Source: Deltaproteobacteria bacterium (GTDB lineage: Bacteria > Desulfobacterota > Desulfobacteria > Desulfobacterales > B30-G6). Taken from it: a DNA stretch of 37,078 nt. Shown in pieces: positions 1-8,569 of this stretch (its first letter is position 1; each line of letters opens with the position of its first letter). The DNA is taken from contig QMMS01000007.1 of the NCBI GenBank assembly GCA_003647375.1, positions 1-37,078 on the forward strand, in the 5' to 3' direction. A program made the translations under genes and the position numbers. Under the pieces are notes generated by a model. It did no database searches. It was not told the DNA's origin and saw only the letters and a program-made list of their open reading frames with translations.

Positions 1-45
1 CCCTATAAGGGATTAATATTATGCACATTCAGCGTGTGATAAATT

Positions 46-240
46 CTAAATCCGAATATCGAAATACGAAACAAATCCAAATATCAAATGCTCAAATGAT
101 TTAAACATAGCTTAAACCGGTACCTCCAGAGTCTTGTTTTGATCATTCGAATTTGGATCATTCGGTATTGCCCTTCGACCTTGCTCAGGGCGGTGAGCCT
201 GTCGAACCGTTTAGGGTTTCGAATTTCGTGCTTCGGATTT
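46..240. repeat. Word-built inverted repeat, CGAAAT type
   Basis: The left arm (about 46-110) is made of degenerate repeats such as ATCCGAA, TCGAAAT and ACGAAAC. The right arm (about 144-240) is roughly its reverse complement. Inside, 171-208 is a separate palindrome (CCCTTCGAC...GTCGAACC) enclosing CTCAGGGCGGTGAG. No coding frame is visible. The rest of 1-355 holds nothing else I recognise. Confidence 0.6.
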
Positions 241-355
241 ATGCAACTACCGCTATCGGCATAGCCAATTATCTCTGAACTGGCTCAAAGGACCAGGTTT
301 TAATAACGGAATAAAACCGGTTCTATAAACCAGTGCCGAGATCTGTGTTTCCAGG

Positions 356-985
356 TTAATGCTTGGTTGTCAAAAGCTTCAGCGCGAGTCCGATGAAAAC
401 AATCCCCGCTATCCTGTTTATGACAATCTGCACCTTGTTAGATCGATTGAGCCAGTCACCAAGGGCACCGGCCAGAAGTGCAACACTACCAAATACCAGC
501 ACCGTCGCAACAATAAAAACGAACCCCAGGATAATGATCTGAAAGGTCAGCGGTCCTCGGGCGGGATCCGCAAACTGCGGCAAAAAAGCCAGGAAAAATA
601 TTGAGACCTTGGGATTGGTGACGTTCATGATAATACCGCGCCGGTATAGCTTGCTGATTCTGATTCCGCTACCCTCCCCAGATGCGATTCGGGTTGCGGT
701 GGCACGAAATGCATGCCAGGCCAGGTAAAGCAGATAGCCGGCACCCACAACTTTCAATAGGGTGAACGCCACCGCAGACACCTGAAAAATGACGGCAACA
801 CCCAGAACCACAGCTGTCGTGTGAACGACAAGTCCCGTACAGAGTCCCAGAGTCACCCACAAACCAGATATCTTTCCATGCAAAGCCGACTGGGTCAGAA
901 CAAATATGTTGTCCGGCCCCGGAGCCAGTGCAAGAATCACGGAGGCCGCGAAAAATGTTGCGACTGTTTCCATAGGAATTATCAT
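356..985 (-). CDS. LysE/RhtB-family amino-acid exporter
   Basis: Inner-membrane permease of the LysE/RhtB superfamily, which exports amino acids or related small metabolites. The N-terminus carries the family motif LAPGPDNIFVLTQSA followed by a Gly-rich first loop, and the 209-residue length and roughly six hydrophobic segments match the family. Three in-frame ATGs lie close together (1000, 985, 973). I choose 985 because AAGGGA sits about 6 nt upstream and the product then has the usual length. The substrate cannot be read from the sequence. The gene is followed by a repeat-filled stretch and preceded by a repeat at 1008-1063, so it is probably a single transcription unit. Confidence 0.85.
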   Translation of the reverse strand: MIIPMETVATFFAASVILALAPGPDNIFVLTQSALHGKISGLWVTLGLCTGLVVHTTAVVLGVAVIFQVSAVAFTLLKVVGAGYLLYLAWHAFRATATRIASGEGSGIRISKLYRRGIIMNVTNPKVSIFFLAFLPQFADPARGPLTFQIIILGFVFIVATVLVFGSVALLAGALGDWLNRSNKVQIVINRIAGIVFIGLALKLLTTKH

Positions 986-1007
986 ACCGGTTCCCTTCAT
1001 ACCTGCG

Positions 1008-1063
1008 GTCAGGCTGTAGGCTGTGAGCTGCTAAATGTCTAACAATCTATAGCCTACAGCCTA
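1008..1063. repeat. Word-built inverted repeat, TAGGCTGT type
   Basis: Short words (AGGCTGTAGGCTGT and their complement AGCCTACAGCCTA) face each other around a short centre. The same word family recurs at 19497-19592. The right arm ends on the stop codon of the amidohydrolase (CTA at 1061-1063, read as TAG on the minus strand). Confidence 0.6.
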
Positions 1064-2494
1064 TTGCGCAATCAATGCGGCCAATGCCTTCCGATCATAC
1101 CACCTGCCGGCTGCCATGACACCGCTTATCTTGCGGGTATTGGCCACATCTTCCAGGGGATTTTGTTTCAGCAGTATGAGATCCGCTCTTTTGCCGGGTA
1201 GGATGACTCCGAAATTATCCTGTCCGTTCATCCGCTTCACAACTTTAGAAGCAACGGTGGTTCCGGAAGCAATGGCTTCATAGGGCGTAAAACCGTTTTC
1301 CACCAGAATTTCGAGCTCATCATGGAGAGAAAAGCCCGGCACGATGCCCATGCCGCCTGTCCCGGCATCAGTGGACAGCACCAACGGAACCCGGGCCTCT
1401 TTCAGCGCAACCAATAATTTTTTGTCCAGCATGTATTTCAAGGGTGCAAACGCTTCACCCCCCTTGAACTGCATTTGATGCTTTTCTTTGCCTTTTCGAA
1501 ACCGCTCCATATACTGGTTCGGCAGATATTGATTTTCAGGTTTTTCAATAAATTTATCCGGCTCGAACAACTTTTGTACAATAACATCATCCACTACCAG
1601 TGTCGTACAAACGGTGATGGGCCTTCCCTTGAGCTTGCTTACCGTCGGCGCAATCATTTCATCAAATGTCTGCTCTCTCACTTGGGCATCGAGCTCAAGA
1701 TAAGGTTTAAACGATCCGAATGCAGTGCGGATGACAGATGCCATCCACATCTCTTTATTCGGAAAATACTGATCTCTGTCCAGATTTATAAACTCCCACA
1801 AAAGTTCTTCGACATGGGCGATTTCATGCATGCCTTCGGCCAGGATCCCGTCCAGTCCTACCTGAAACGGAATGTGCCCGGCAACATACAGATCAAGCTT
1901 TTTAGCTGTCGAAAGAACGATATGGTACTCTTCCCGGGTCAAATAGGAGTAAGGCTTAATGAAATCGAACCGCTGGTATTTTTGTTTAATAACGGCATTC
2001 TCCGGGTTTTTCAGATACCCCCAAAGAATTGGGCCGCACGTTATTATCCTGGGCCCGATGAGGAGCCCCTTTTCTACCTGGTCCCGCCACTCCAGGGCGT
2101 ACATACCAGATTTCCCTAGCGGGCCGAAACAGCGAATTGTCGTGACACCATTGGCAAGATAAAGCTTCAAAGGAGACACCGGCCAGGCATCGCTCATCCA
2201 GTTGTATCTCAGATGCATGTGCATGTCGGCCAGGCCCGGCATCAGGAACTTGTCGCTGCAATCAATCACCCTCGAATTCTGCGGCACTACCGTTTGGTTA
2301 CCAGGACCAATCGCGATGATCTGTTTGCCTTGAACCACCACGGTTTGATCGCGCAGAACAGTTTCGCTGGTCATAGGTATCAGATTGGCATGGATGAATA
2401 CCGTTGGATTGCTTTCCTGGGCCGGAACACCTCCTGGCATCAGGAGCCAGAACACCAGGAGGATCAACATGCGTAGTATTGGACGACATTTCAT
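1061..2494 (-). CDS. Secreted metal-dependent amidohydrolase, imidazolonepropionase-like
   Basis: Amidohydrolase-superfamily enzyme, likely exported. Residues 1-25 form a signal peptide ending GVPAQ. The mature protein starts with the composite beta-sandwich (VFIHANLIPMT...), then the metal-binding HxH strand in GLADMHMHLRYN. Further expected ligands are the His in AGHIPF and HEIAHVEE and the Asp of LSTDAG, followed by the typical helix of ENGFTPYEAIASGT and the terminal GKRADLILL strand. The 477-residue length fits the imidazolonepropionase/Xaa-Pro-dipeptidase-like branch; the substrate is unknown. The start is supported by GGGAGGT 6 nt upstream. It stands alone between two repeat patches. 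Confidence 0.85.
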   Translation of the reverse strand: MKCRPILRMLILLVFWLLMPGGVPAQESNPTVFIHANLIPMTSETVLRDQTVVVQGKQIIAIGPGNQTVVPQNSRVIDCSDKFLMPGLADMHMHLRYNWMSDAWPVSPLKLYLANGVTTIRCFGPLGKSGMYALEWRDQVEKGLLIGPRIITCGPILWGYLKNPENAVIKQKYQRFDFIKPYSYLTREEYHIVLSTAKKLDLYVAGHIPFQVGLDGILAEGMHEIAHVEELLWEFINLDRDQYFPNKEMWMASVIRTAFGSFKPYLELDAQVREQTFDEMIAPTVSKLKGRPITVCTTLVVDDVIVQKLFEPDKFIEKPENQYLPNQYMERFRKGKEKHQMQFKGGEAFAPLKYMLDKKLLVALKEARVPLVLSTDAGTGGMGIVPGFSLHDELEILVENGFTPYEAIASGTTVASKVVKRMNGQDNFGVILPGKRADLILLKQNPLEDVANTRKISGVMAAGRWYDRKALAALIAQ

Positions 2495-2584
2495 GAAAGA
2501 CCTCCCTTTCGGTACAGATTGACACGCATCTCTGGTACCGTGGGTTTTTCGACAATGATGTGTATTGGTTTTTTGTTTTCATTC

Positions 2585-2630
2585 AACATTGGACGTTTCC
2601 CGCCCGGGCGGGATTAGACGTTGGACGTTC
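2585..2630. repeat. Word-built palindrome, TTGGACGTT type
   Basis: Copies of TTGGACGTT and TTAGACGTT flank a perfect 14-bp palindrome CCCGCCCGGGCGGG (2599-2612). It lies between the amidohydrolase and the crotonase gene. Confidence 0.55.
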
Positions 2631-2677
2631 ATCTTTATAAACTCAATAAACACGATATCCCTCGACCCCTCCGACCC

Positions 2678-3448
2678 TCAAAAAGTTCCATGCCTTCCCT
2701 CACCCTTGGAAAACCTGACAGCACCCTCTACGGTTTCACCTTTTTCGATCGTGCACATTCCATGTTTGAATTCGTTTTGCATTGCCTCTTTAAAAGGCAG
2801 ATCCCACTGTTCGTAGGCACTCAAACGATCACTGCGCATACAGGCCTGTGGAAATTCGGAAATTTGTTTAGCCAGCTTCTCGGCAGCAGGCCGTGCTTCG
2901 CCATGAGGTACGATCCGGTTTGCCAGACCAATGGCCTTGGCTTCGTCAGCGTCCACCGGACGTCCGGTGAGGATAAGATCCAGGGCATGGCTCATGCCGA
3001 TCAAGCGTGGCAATCGTACCGTACCGCCATCGATCAGCGGTACGCCAAATCGTCTGCAGAACACACCTAGAACGGCCGTCTCTTCCATGACGCGCAAATC
3101 GCACCACAGGGCAAGCTCGAGTCCACCCGCAACCGCATGGCCCGAAATGGCTGCAATGACGGGTTTGTTCAACATCATTCGACTGGGTCCCATGGGCCCG
3201 TCTCCATCGGGAGCAAGGCGATTCATCCGCAGACTGTCCTGGCCGGCAAACGCCTTCAGATCAGCGCCGGCACAGAAGCTGTCCCCCATACCGCACAACA
3301 CAGCCACCGAAAAAGCGTCATCCTCATCAAACTCCCGGAAAGCCTCTACAAGCGCCGATGCCGTAGGGCCGTCAACTGCATTTTTCGCCTCCGGCCGGTT
3401 GATGAACACCGTGAATACCCTGTCGCTTTTTTCAATGCGAATTGACAT
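2678..3448 (-). CDS. Enoyl-CoA hydratase/isomerase (crotonase) family protein
   Basis: Crotonase-fold acyl-CoA enzyme of 256 residues, the normal family length. The first oxyanion-hole segment is GMGDSFCAGADLKAF, and the second is AISGHAVAGGLELALWCDLRV, where the Glu of GGLEL corresponds to the first catalytic Glu of enoyl-CoA hydratase. The next segment, RFGVPLIDGGTVRLPRLIG, has Asp/Ile where many true hydratases have the second catalytic Glu, so the exact reaction is uncertain. GGGGAGG a few bases upstream of the ATG fixes the start. It is codirectional with the flavoprotein at 3487-4065, 38 nt upstream, so the two may be cotranscribed. Confidence 0.88.
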   Translation of the reverse strand: MSIRIEKSDRVFTVFINRPEAKNAVDGPTASALVEAFREFDEDDAFSVAVLCGMGDSFCAGADLKAFAGQDSLRMNRLAPDGDGPMGPSRMMLNKPVIAAISGHAVAGGLELALWCDLRVMEETAVLGVFCRRFGVPLIDGGTVRLPRLIGMSHALDLILTGRPVDADEAKAIGLANRIVPHGEARPAAEKLAKQISEFPQACMRSDRLSAYEQWDLPFKEAMQNEFKHGMCTIEKGETVEGAVRFSKGEGRHGTF

Positions 3449-3486
3449 CTTACCTCCCCTTTCAGTAGATGGCAGTTTTCAAAGGA

Positions 3487-4065
3487 TCATGATTTTTTCT
3501 TCAATCCCTTACCGATATCGAACGCCTTGCCTACATACGGCCCGACGCCATGGTACGCCTGGACGTCGGGGCTGAAAAGAATGGGGCGGACTTTCTCGAT
3601 ATCCGGCTTCCCATCATCCCCCAGGGCGATTTCTTCGACCTTGACATCCAGTATCTCACCGACAAAGTGTGTGTGCAGACCGATTTGATAATGGTGAATG
3701 ACACGACATTCCACTACCATGGGAAATTCTGCTACAAACGGGGCATCAACAAGTTCCGACCTTACCGCCGTAAGACCCGTTCGCGCAAATTTATCTTCGT
3801 TTCGACCGGAAACAATGCCGAAAAAGTCTGCGGCTGCAGCGTGTGCTTCGGACGGCACGCTGAGAGTATAAGCCTCCCTCTCCATGATATTACCGTAAGT
3901 ATAGGTGGCTTTGCGAAGCGAAATGGTCACACAGGGCGGGCTGGAACAGCAGATGCCTCCCCAGGCAATGGTCATAACGTTGGGCCGCCCCTGAGCGTCG
4001 TACGATCCCACACACCAGACCGGTGTCGGATAAATGAGTGTTTTGGAACCAAAGGATTTCTTCAT
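3487..4065 (-). CDS. Flavin reductase-like domain protein
   Basis: A 192-residue FMN-binding split-barrel protein of the flavin reductase-like family. The N-terminus (YPTPVWCVGSYDAQGRPNVMTIAW) and the following CVTISLRKATYTYGNI strand are typical, as is the AAAADFFGIVSGRNEDKFARTGL stretch. The open frame extends to 4275, but the added N-terminus has no family similarity and runs back into the repeat at 4209-4320. The ATG at 4065 is preceded by GGGAG at a good distance, so that is the start. Such proteins often act as NAD(P)H:flavin reductases or flavoredoxins. It is followed by the crotonase gene, possibly in one operon. Confidence 0.82.
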   Translation of the reverse strand: MKKSFGSKTLIYPTPVWCVGSYDAQGRPNVMTIAWGGICCSSPPCVTISLRKATYTYGNIMEREAYTLSVPSEAHAAAADFFGIVSGRNEDKFARTGLTAVRSELVDAPFVAEFPMVVECRVIHHYQIGLHTHFVGEILDVKVEEIALGDDGKPDIEKVRPILFSPDVQAYHGVGPYVGKAFDIGKGLKKKS

Positions 4066-4208
4066 TATATTCTCCCTGTATTTGTAAAAATGATGTGGAT
4101 AGGAAGTTCTAGAAAATCTACAATCGTATGACAAAATAGTCAATGCCAACGATGGCTTTACTTTTTCAGAAAAATGCGGAAATGAAGTTGTAGGAATAAT
4201 TTTATGAG

Positions 4209-4320
4209 TTGAACCTGAACTGAGCGATTTTTCCCGAAGAGATGTGCCGAGATCTTGATGGAGGAGGGTTCGCAAGAGATTGGTGCAGATCGAGAGAAAA
4301 ATCGCTCAGTTCAGGTTGAA
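4209..4320. repeat. 112-bp hairpin element, long form of the ACCTGAACTGAGCGA family
   Basis: Near-perfect terminal inverted repeats of about 24 bp (ACCTGAACTGAGCGATTTTT near 4213 and its reverse complement ending near 4318) enclose an 60-odd-bp centre. A shorter 67-bp relative is at 16575-16641. On one strand both share AACTGAGCGATTTTTCCCGA, then GGTGCAGATCGAGA. The long form has about 36 extra bases bounded by AAGAGAT on both sides. Confidence 0.8.
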
Positions 4321-4360
4321 TATAATGGAGAGAATAAGGGGAATGGCGTTTAGAAATGGA

Positions 4361-4394
4361 ATGGAACCCCACGGGTAAACCCGTGGGGTTCCAT
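4361..4394. repeat. Perfect 16-bp inverted repeat with 2-nt loop
   Basis: ATGGAACCCCACGGGT is followed by AA and its exact reverse complement. A second hairpin with the same core, CCACGGGCAAGCCCGTGG, lies at 4493-4510. Neither has a clear U-tract on the coding side, so they look like REP-type palindromes rather than simple terminators. The 4395-4490 stretch between them (CTTCGCCTTCGGCTACGCCG) is also rich in short palindromes. Confidence 0.8.
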
Positions 4395-4492
4395 TAAAAT
4401 ACCCGTCTTCGCCTTCGGCTACGCCGCGGTTATCCGCCTTGCCTTAGGGGTAACATCGCGCCGTAGCAATTAACCTTTGCTTTTGCATTCAT

Positions 4493-4510
4493 CCACGGGC
4501 AAGCCCGTGG
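4493..4510. repeat. Second ACGGG hairpin
   Basis: CCACGGGCAAGCCCGTGG is an 8-bp inverted repeat sharing the CCACGGG core with 4361-4394. It lies 27 nt past the end of the nitronate monooxygenase gene and may help end its transcript. Confidence 0.55.
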
Positions 4511-4536
4511 TATTCTGCGAAGGCGGATAAAAAAAG

Positions 4537-5955
4537 TTACGCTACTCCTTCAAGTAGCCAGTTGATCACGTCTTCTGTCTTATAGGATGCCCTATCTTTC
4601 AAAAACCGGCAGATAGTCATGATGCCATCACCGGATGTGACCAAGGTATTTTCGACATAACCGCTCTTTCGCATCTGTCCCACGCCGACATTCGACAGCA
4701 GCGCGTTGCAGAGGCACTTCTTTCCTTTCATATCGTCGGGATTGCCGCCTTTTCCGATAAAGACTGCTTCCGGTTCCGCTGGGCAGCGGTAGCCGATCTT
4801 GCCGTCAGGTTTTTCATAGAGATGTCTCAGATAGCCGAGGTCACATTTTCTAGGTCTTTCCTGGTATGCATTGATCTCAGACAGCGATCCCTCCAGGGAG
4901 AGCACCTTAAACGGAAATCCTGTGGGCGACGCAGAAGGGTCTGTAAATACGGAAGCAGTTCCCTTTTGAATATTTTCAATGGCCAGGTTCTTAACAGCGT
5001 CCGTGAAACCGGATTCCTTTGAAAACGCCAACACCGTACCGATTTGTATGCCTTTGGCCCCCAGGGATATCGCTTCCTGCAGCTTTTCCGGCGTTCCCCA
5101 GCATCCAGCCATCCAAAATGGCAGGCCGAGAGCCTTGATCTTTTCGAGTTCTATGGCGTCCCGGTCACCATAGACCGGCTCCCCCCGGTCACTCAATAGG
5201 AGTTTTCCCCTGGGCGGTGCATTGTGCCCCCCGGCTTCAGGCAATTCAACGACGAACCCATCGATCCTGCCGTTGGCCTTTCTGGCCATCATGGTGGCCA
5301 GCAAAACAGAGGAGACTATTGATAAAAATTTTGGCCGTTTCAGTGGAGGTAGCGCTTTCTTAAAAAAAGTTTTTGGGTCGAAGGTTGCATGAAACCGATT
5401 GCCATTGGCAGCGCCCACAGCTATTTTGAGGGACACCGATTGGTGATCTGCCAGAAGATCCAGGACACCCGGAATCTCCCGTGGTATGCCCGCTCCCATG
5501 ATGACATAGTCGACTCCCGCCAGCATGGCACCGTATAGGGCATACAGATTCGGCAATTGGACTTTCTCCAGAAGGTTTGTGCCCACAGGGTTGGCATGTC
5601 CTTCTTTGGCCAGAAATACTTCTACAAAATTAGCCACCACCGTCAATTCCTTGGTCTGCTGAGTCGCATGGAGCAATATCATGGGGGGGGTTTTGAACGG
5701 CCGTGGTCCGGAACTGTCGGCCGGCCTGTAGTATCGTGCCAGTATTCTATCCACCATACCGGTATCCGGAAAATGACTCATTGCCCGCTGCATGTGGCCG
5801 CCGGGATCTCCGAGCTGCAATCTGCGTGAAAAGATCGCATCGAGTGCAGTGCCGGAAATCACCCCCAGCTGTCCTGTCTGAGAAACAGCCTGTGCCAGTT
5901 GCCAGTTCGATACACCAGCACCCATGCCGCCCTGAATTATCAACGGATATGTCAT
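4537..5955 (-). CDS. Nitronate monooxygenase / NPD-family FMN oxidoreductase, long form
   Basis: TIM-barrel flavoprotein of the 2-nitropropane dioxygenase (nitronate monooxygenase) family. It opens with the FMN-binding IIQGGMGAGVSNWQLAQAV, has VDYVIMGAGIPREIPGVL in the middle, then ELPEAGGHNAPP, which contains the family His, and the phosphate-binding stretch WMAGCWGTPEKLQEAISLGAKG. At 472 residues it is about 100-150 longer than the classical enzymes, with a C-terminal extension containing several Cys (KKCLCNALLSNVGVGQM). This long form is close to PfaD-like proteins; the true substrate is unknown. No strong ribosome binding site is seen before the ATG. It is divergent from the gene at 6162. 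Confidence 0.85.
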   Translation of the reverse strand: MTYPLIIQGGMGAGVSNWQLAQAVSQTGQLGVISGTALDAIFSRRLQLGDPGGHMQRAMSHFPDTGMVDRILARYYRPADSSGPRPFKTPPMILLHATQQTKELTVVANFVEVFLAKEGHANPVGTNLLEKVQLPNLYALYGAMLAGVDYVIMGAGIPREIPGVLDLLADHQSVSLKIAVGAANGNRFHATFDPKTFFKKALPPLKRPKFLSIVSSVLLATMMARKANGRIDGFVVELPEAGGHNAPPRGKLLLSDRGEPVYGDRDAIELEKIKALGLPFWMAGCWGTPEKLQEAISLGAKGIQIGTVLAFSKESGFTDAVKNLAIENIQKGTASVFTDPSASPTGFPFKVLSLEGSLSEINAYQERPRKCDLGYLRHLYEKPDGKIGYRCPAEPEAVFIGKGGNPDDMKGKKCLCNALLSNVGVGQMRKSGYVENTLVTSGDGIMTICRFLKDRASYKTEDVINWLLEGVA

Positions 5956-5992
5956 CTGTAATTAGTAGAGTAATTGGAAGATGGTTGCAAGT

Positions 5993-6073
5993 TTGACAAC
6001 AATGATGACAAATCTTTTACAAACAACACCGGAAGATTGATTTATTGACAACAATACCGGGTTATAATACTTT
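5993..6073 (+). promoter_or_regulatory. Candidate promoter region with repeated TTGACAACAAT
   Basis: TTGACAACAAT occurs twice (5993-6003 and 6045-6055), 52 bp apart, in the divergent spacer. The second could be a -35 element with TACTTT 17 bp downstream (6068-6073). TATAAT at 6063-6068 is only 12 bp away and would be too close. The duplication could equally be a regulator site. Confidence 0.35.
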
Positions 6074-6161
6074 GCTTAGGGCTCACGCAAAAATAACCGT
6101 ACATGGACCGGTTGGAAAATCCCCTCACCATTCACCCTAACATCGATACGAGGATTTCGAC

Positions 6162-7460
6162 ATGTCTTCAGACTCCAACAACAAAGCCACTTATCACGGC
6201 AGGATCCTGAACGGTGATTTCAGTCCGGAAATCAAAGAGAAATTGAGAAAAACGATCCCTGTTTTTCATGTTTTTGACCAGGCAGGCTCGCCTGCCATAC
6301 CCTATATTTCCGCCTGGAGGGGGGACAAAAAGAATATCTGGTATGAATTCGTGAGTCGGAAATTCCTGGCGCTTCTTGATTGTGGCCCCACCAATATCGC
6401 TGATATACTTCGCTCGGCCATAGTGGACCGCCGGATATACAAATCCAGCTTTGTCGATCCCCTTGACGCGACAGAAGTTACCAGCCGAGAGGAACTGAAC
6501 GAGTTCCGGGGATTCATCCGGGAGGAAAGCGAAAAAACAGGTCTTATCGAAGCCGTGTACAAGCTCAAGCTCTCGCCGGGCAAAACTCTCTGGCTGAAAG
6601 ATCAAGCCATGATCTTGAATTATCCTGAAGATGCTACATCCCTGTCTTTTGGCTGCCTAACCATCGTCACCACCGAAATGGAAGTCGAAGAAGAACGTCA
6701 GCGGTTGATCTCCGATAAATGCCATCTCGAAAATCAGCTCCAAAAGACACATCATTTCGAGGCCATAGGAAACCTGGCAGAAGGAATTGCCCATGATCTT
6801 AATCAGAAAATTCTCGGTATCGAAAAAAGTATCGCGGCAACCATAGAGAGCCTCGGGAACGATTACCATGGTGATACAGCAGCCTTTCAGGACTATCAGA
6901 ACCTGAAAACAGCTGAACAGCAGATCAAGGACATCAAGCATATTTCCAGCCAGCTACTGACCTTTGCCGGAAAGGGTATCTACAACTATTATGAAACCGA
7001 TCTGAATGAAATCATGGTCTATACACTGCAGGAATTCCGACTGTTGATGCCGGAGGTGGAACTGACAACACAGTGGCAGGATAATCTCTGGAAAGTGAGT
7101 GCAGATCGGGCCATGATCGGCCGTGCCCTGTTGAACATCTGCCGACATGCAGCGCAATCGGAACCCGAGACCCGGGCGCTTGATATAGAATCCCGAAACA
7201 TCACCCTGTCACCCCGGTTTGTGGAACCCTATGGAAGAGATCCTGGTGATTATGTTCTGGTTCATGTAACAAATCGTACCGCCGTGTTGGATGAAAAAGA
7301 CGCGGACCAGGTTCTCAAACCGTTTCACTCCACCGATAAAGGCCTGGGCATGGCATCCGCGTTCGGCATTGTCAAAAAACACAATGGCATCATGACAGTA
7401 TCCAGTGATGCTGAAAAAAGATCGATTTTCAGTGTCTACCTGCCGGTAATCAATTCCTGA
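6162..7460 (+). CDS. Histidine-kinase-like protein with degenerate ATPase domain
   Basis: A soluble 432-residue sensor-like protein. Residues 1-175 resemble a PAS-like sensory region without a recognisable ligand motif; about 172-200 is a short coiled linker. The dimerisation/phosphoacceptor helix is clear at FEAIGNLAEGIAHDLNQ, with the phosphoacceptor at about H211. The C-terminal region has the HATPase_c layout, ending KPFHSTDKGLGMASAFGIVKKHNG...SVYLP. However the N-box reads LLNICRHAAQS, without the usual Asn pair, and the DxGxG of the G1 box is replaced by VTNRTAVLDEKD. It may therefore be a phosphotransfer or scaffold protein that does not autophosphorylate. No response regulator is adjacent. 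Confidence 0.75.
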   Translation: MSSDSNNKATYHGRILNGDFSPEIKEKLRKTIPVFHVFDQAGSPAIPYISAWRGDKKNIWYEFVSRKFLALLDCGPTNIADILRSAIVDRRIYKSSFVDPLDATEVTSREELNEFRGFIREESEKTGLIEAVYKLKLSPGKTLWLKDQAMILNYPEDATSLSFGCLTIVTTEMEVEEERQRLISDKCHLENQLQKTHHFEAIGNLAEGIAHDLNQKILGIEKSIAATIESLGNDYHGDTAAFQDYQNLKTAEQQIKDIKHISSQLLTFAGKGIYNYYETDLNEIMVYTLQEFRLLMPEVELTTQWQDNLWKVSADRAMIGRALLNICRHAAQSEPETRALDIESRNITLSPRFVEPYGRDPGDYVLVHVTNRTAVLDEKDADQVLKPFHSTDKGLGMASAFGIVKKHNGIMTVSSDAEKRSIFSVYLPVINS

Positions 7461-7515
7461 ATAAAATCGATCCACGCAGGAACATTAAGAACGTCCACTA
7501 TTGCCCCCCGCTTCC

Positions 7516-8550
7516 TTACTGGGATTCGATCCCCTCTTCTATGAGCTCTAATACACGGGGTTTTTCTTCAGGGAATTTGTATCCTTCATAACTCTGGGTA
7601 AACAAAAGCTGACCGTATCGATTGACCCAGCCATTACCGGCGTGATCGAAACAAACCTTGGAAGTGACATCCAGTGTTTCTATCAAAAGCTTCAGTTCGA
7701 TTAACACCTCCCCGGGTGACAGGAGTGTAAGGGTTCCTTTTTCATACTCATCATGAATCGGTGTGCCGGGCCACGGTGAAAACGGCCGAGAACGGATATA
7801 ATGCGGATTGATACCGTTCAATACCCGTGCCGTGTTCCTGGCATGATTCTCCCAGTCCTCCTTCCCGCCCAGGCCGGGCATCCAGTATTCAGATAACTGG
7901 AAACCGGCTTTGATGGCCTTACGGCCACCGTCAATATGTTCCTCCCCGGAGACACCTTTTCTTATTTTTTTCAACAGGGCATCGTCCCCGGTTTCCAAAC
8001 CTACATGCAGCCGATCCAGACCGGCTTTCCGAATACCGGTCAATTCCTCCAGAGATTTTCTCGATAAGGTCTTTGAACGGGCATAGGTCGTGCACCGTTC
8101 CAGGGATGGGAAAGTGCTGCGAAGATAGGCGATTACATCAACCAGTTTGTCACTGGCCATCATCAAGCTGTTACCGTCTTGCAAAAAGACGGTTTTCCCC
8201 CCGGAGGACAGCCAGTTCAGAACCATACCAAATCCCTGACTGGTGTTGAGCTGCGGTTCTTTTTCGATCATGGCGATGATCGTATCTCTATCGATCTGCT
8301 TGTCATGACCGAGCTCCCGTGAAAGAGACTGCATATCATTGATCAGTCCGGCGATGGAGTCGATATCGCCCTTAATCTCCTCAACCGTCCTCAGGGAAAA
8401 TTTCTCGTGCTTATACATCCCGCAAAACGTGCATTTGTTCCAAGGACAGTTCCGTGTAAAACGCAACAGCAGAGAGAAACTTCCCCCCTCACTCGGTGGT
8501 CTGTACATCCCCACTTCAAAATCATATTTTCCAGCCTTCTCAGGTATCAT
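7516..8550 (-). CDS. Radical SAM protein
   Basis: A 344-residue radical SAM enzyme. The [4Fe-4S]/SAM site is RFTRNCPWNKCTFCGMYK, with Cys at about 35, 40 and 43; the spacing is Cx4Cx2C rather than the textbook Cx3Cx2C, as seen directly. Later segments (RLHVGLETGDDALLKKIRKGVSGEEHIDGGRKAIKAGFQLSEYWMPGLGG) match the barrel of HemN/Elp3-like members. There is no B12-binding domain and no extra Cys cluster, so a function cannot be given. The frame allows a start at 8559, but AGGAAAGG lies 1 nt from that ATG and about 9 nt from the ATG at 8550, which I prefer. No operon partner is evident. Confidence 0.82.
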   Translation of the reverse strand: MIPEKAGKYDFEVGMYRPPSEGGSFSLLLRFTRNCPWNKCTFCGMYKHEKFSLRTVEEIKGDIDSIAGLINDMQSLSRELGHDKQIDRDTIIAMIEKEPQLNTSQGFGMVLNWLSSGGKTVFLQDGNSLMMASDKLVDVIAYLRSTFPSLERCTTYARSKTLSRKSLEELTGIRKAGLDRLHVGLETGDDALLKKIRKGVSGEEHIDGGRKAIKAGFQLSEYWMPGLGGKEDWENHARNTARVLNGINPHYIRSRPFSPWPGTPIHDEYEKGTLTLLSPGEVLIELKLLIETLDVTSKVCFDHAGNGWVNRYGQLLFTQSYEGYKFPEEKPRVLELIEEGIESQ

Positions 8551-8569
8551 TATGCACATCCTTTCCTAA

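Noticed and set aside
4066..4275. Upstream extension of the flavin-reductase-like gene
   Set aside because: It has no family similarity, runs into the 112-bp repeat, and the ATG at 4065 has a good ribosome binding site.
6045..6068. TTGACA and TATAAT as a matched promoter pair
   Set aside because: They are only 12 bp apart, too close for a sigma-70 promoter; listed only as a weak candidate with TACTTT.
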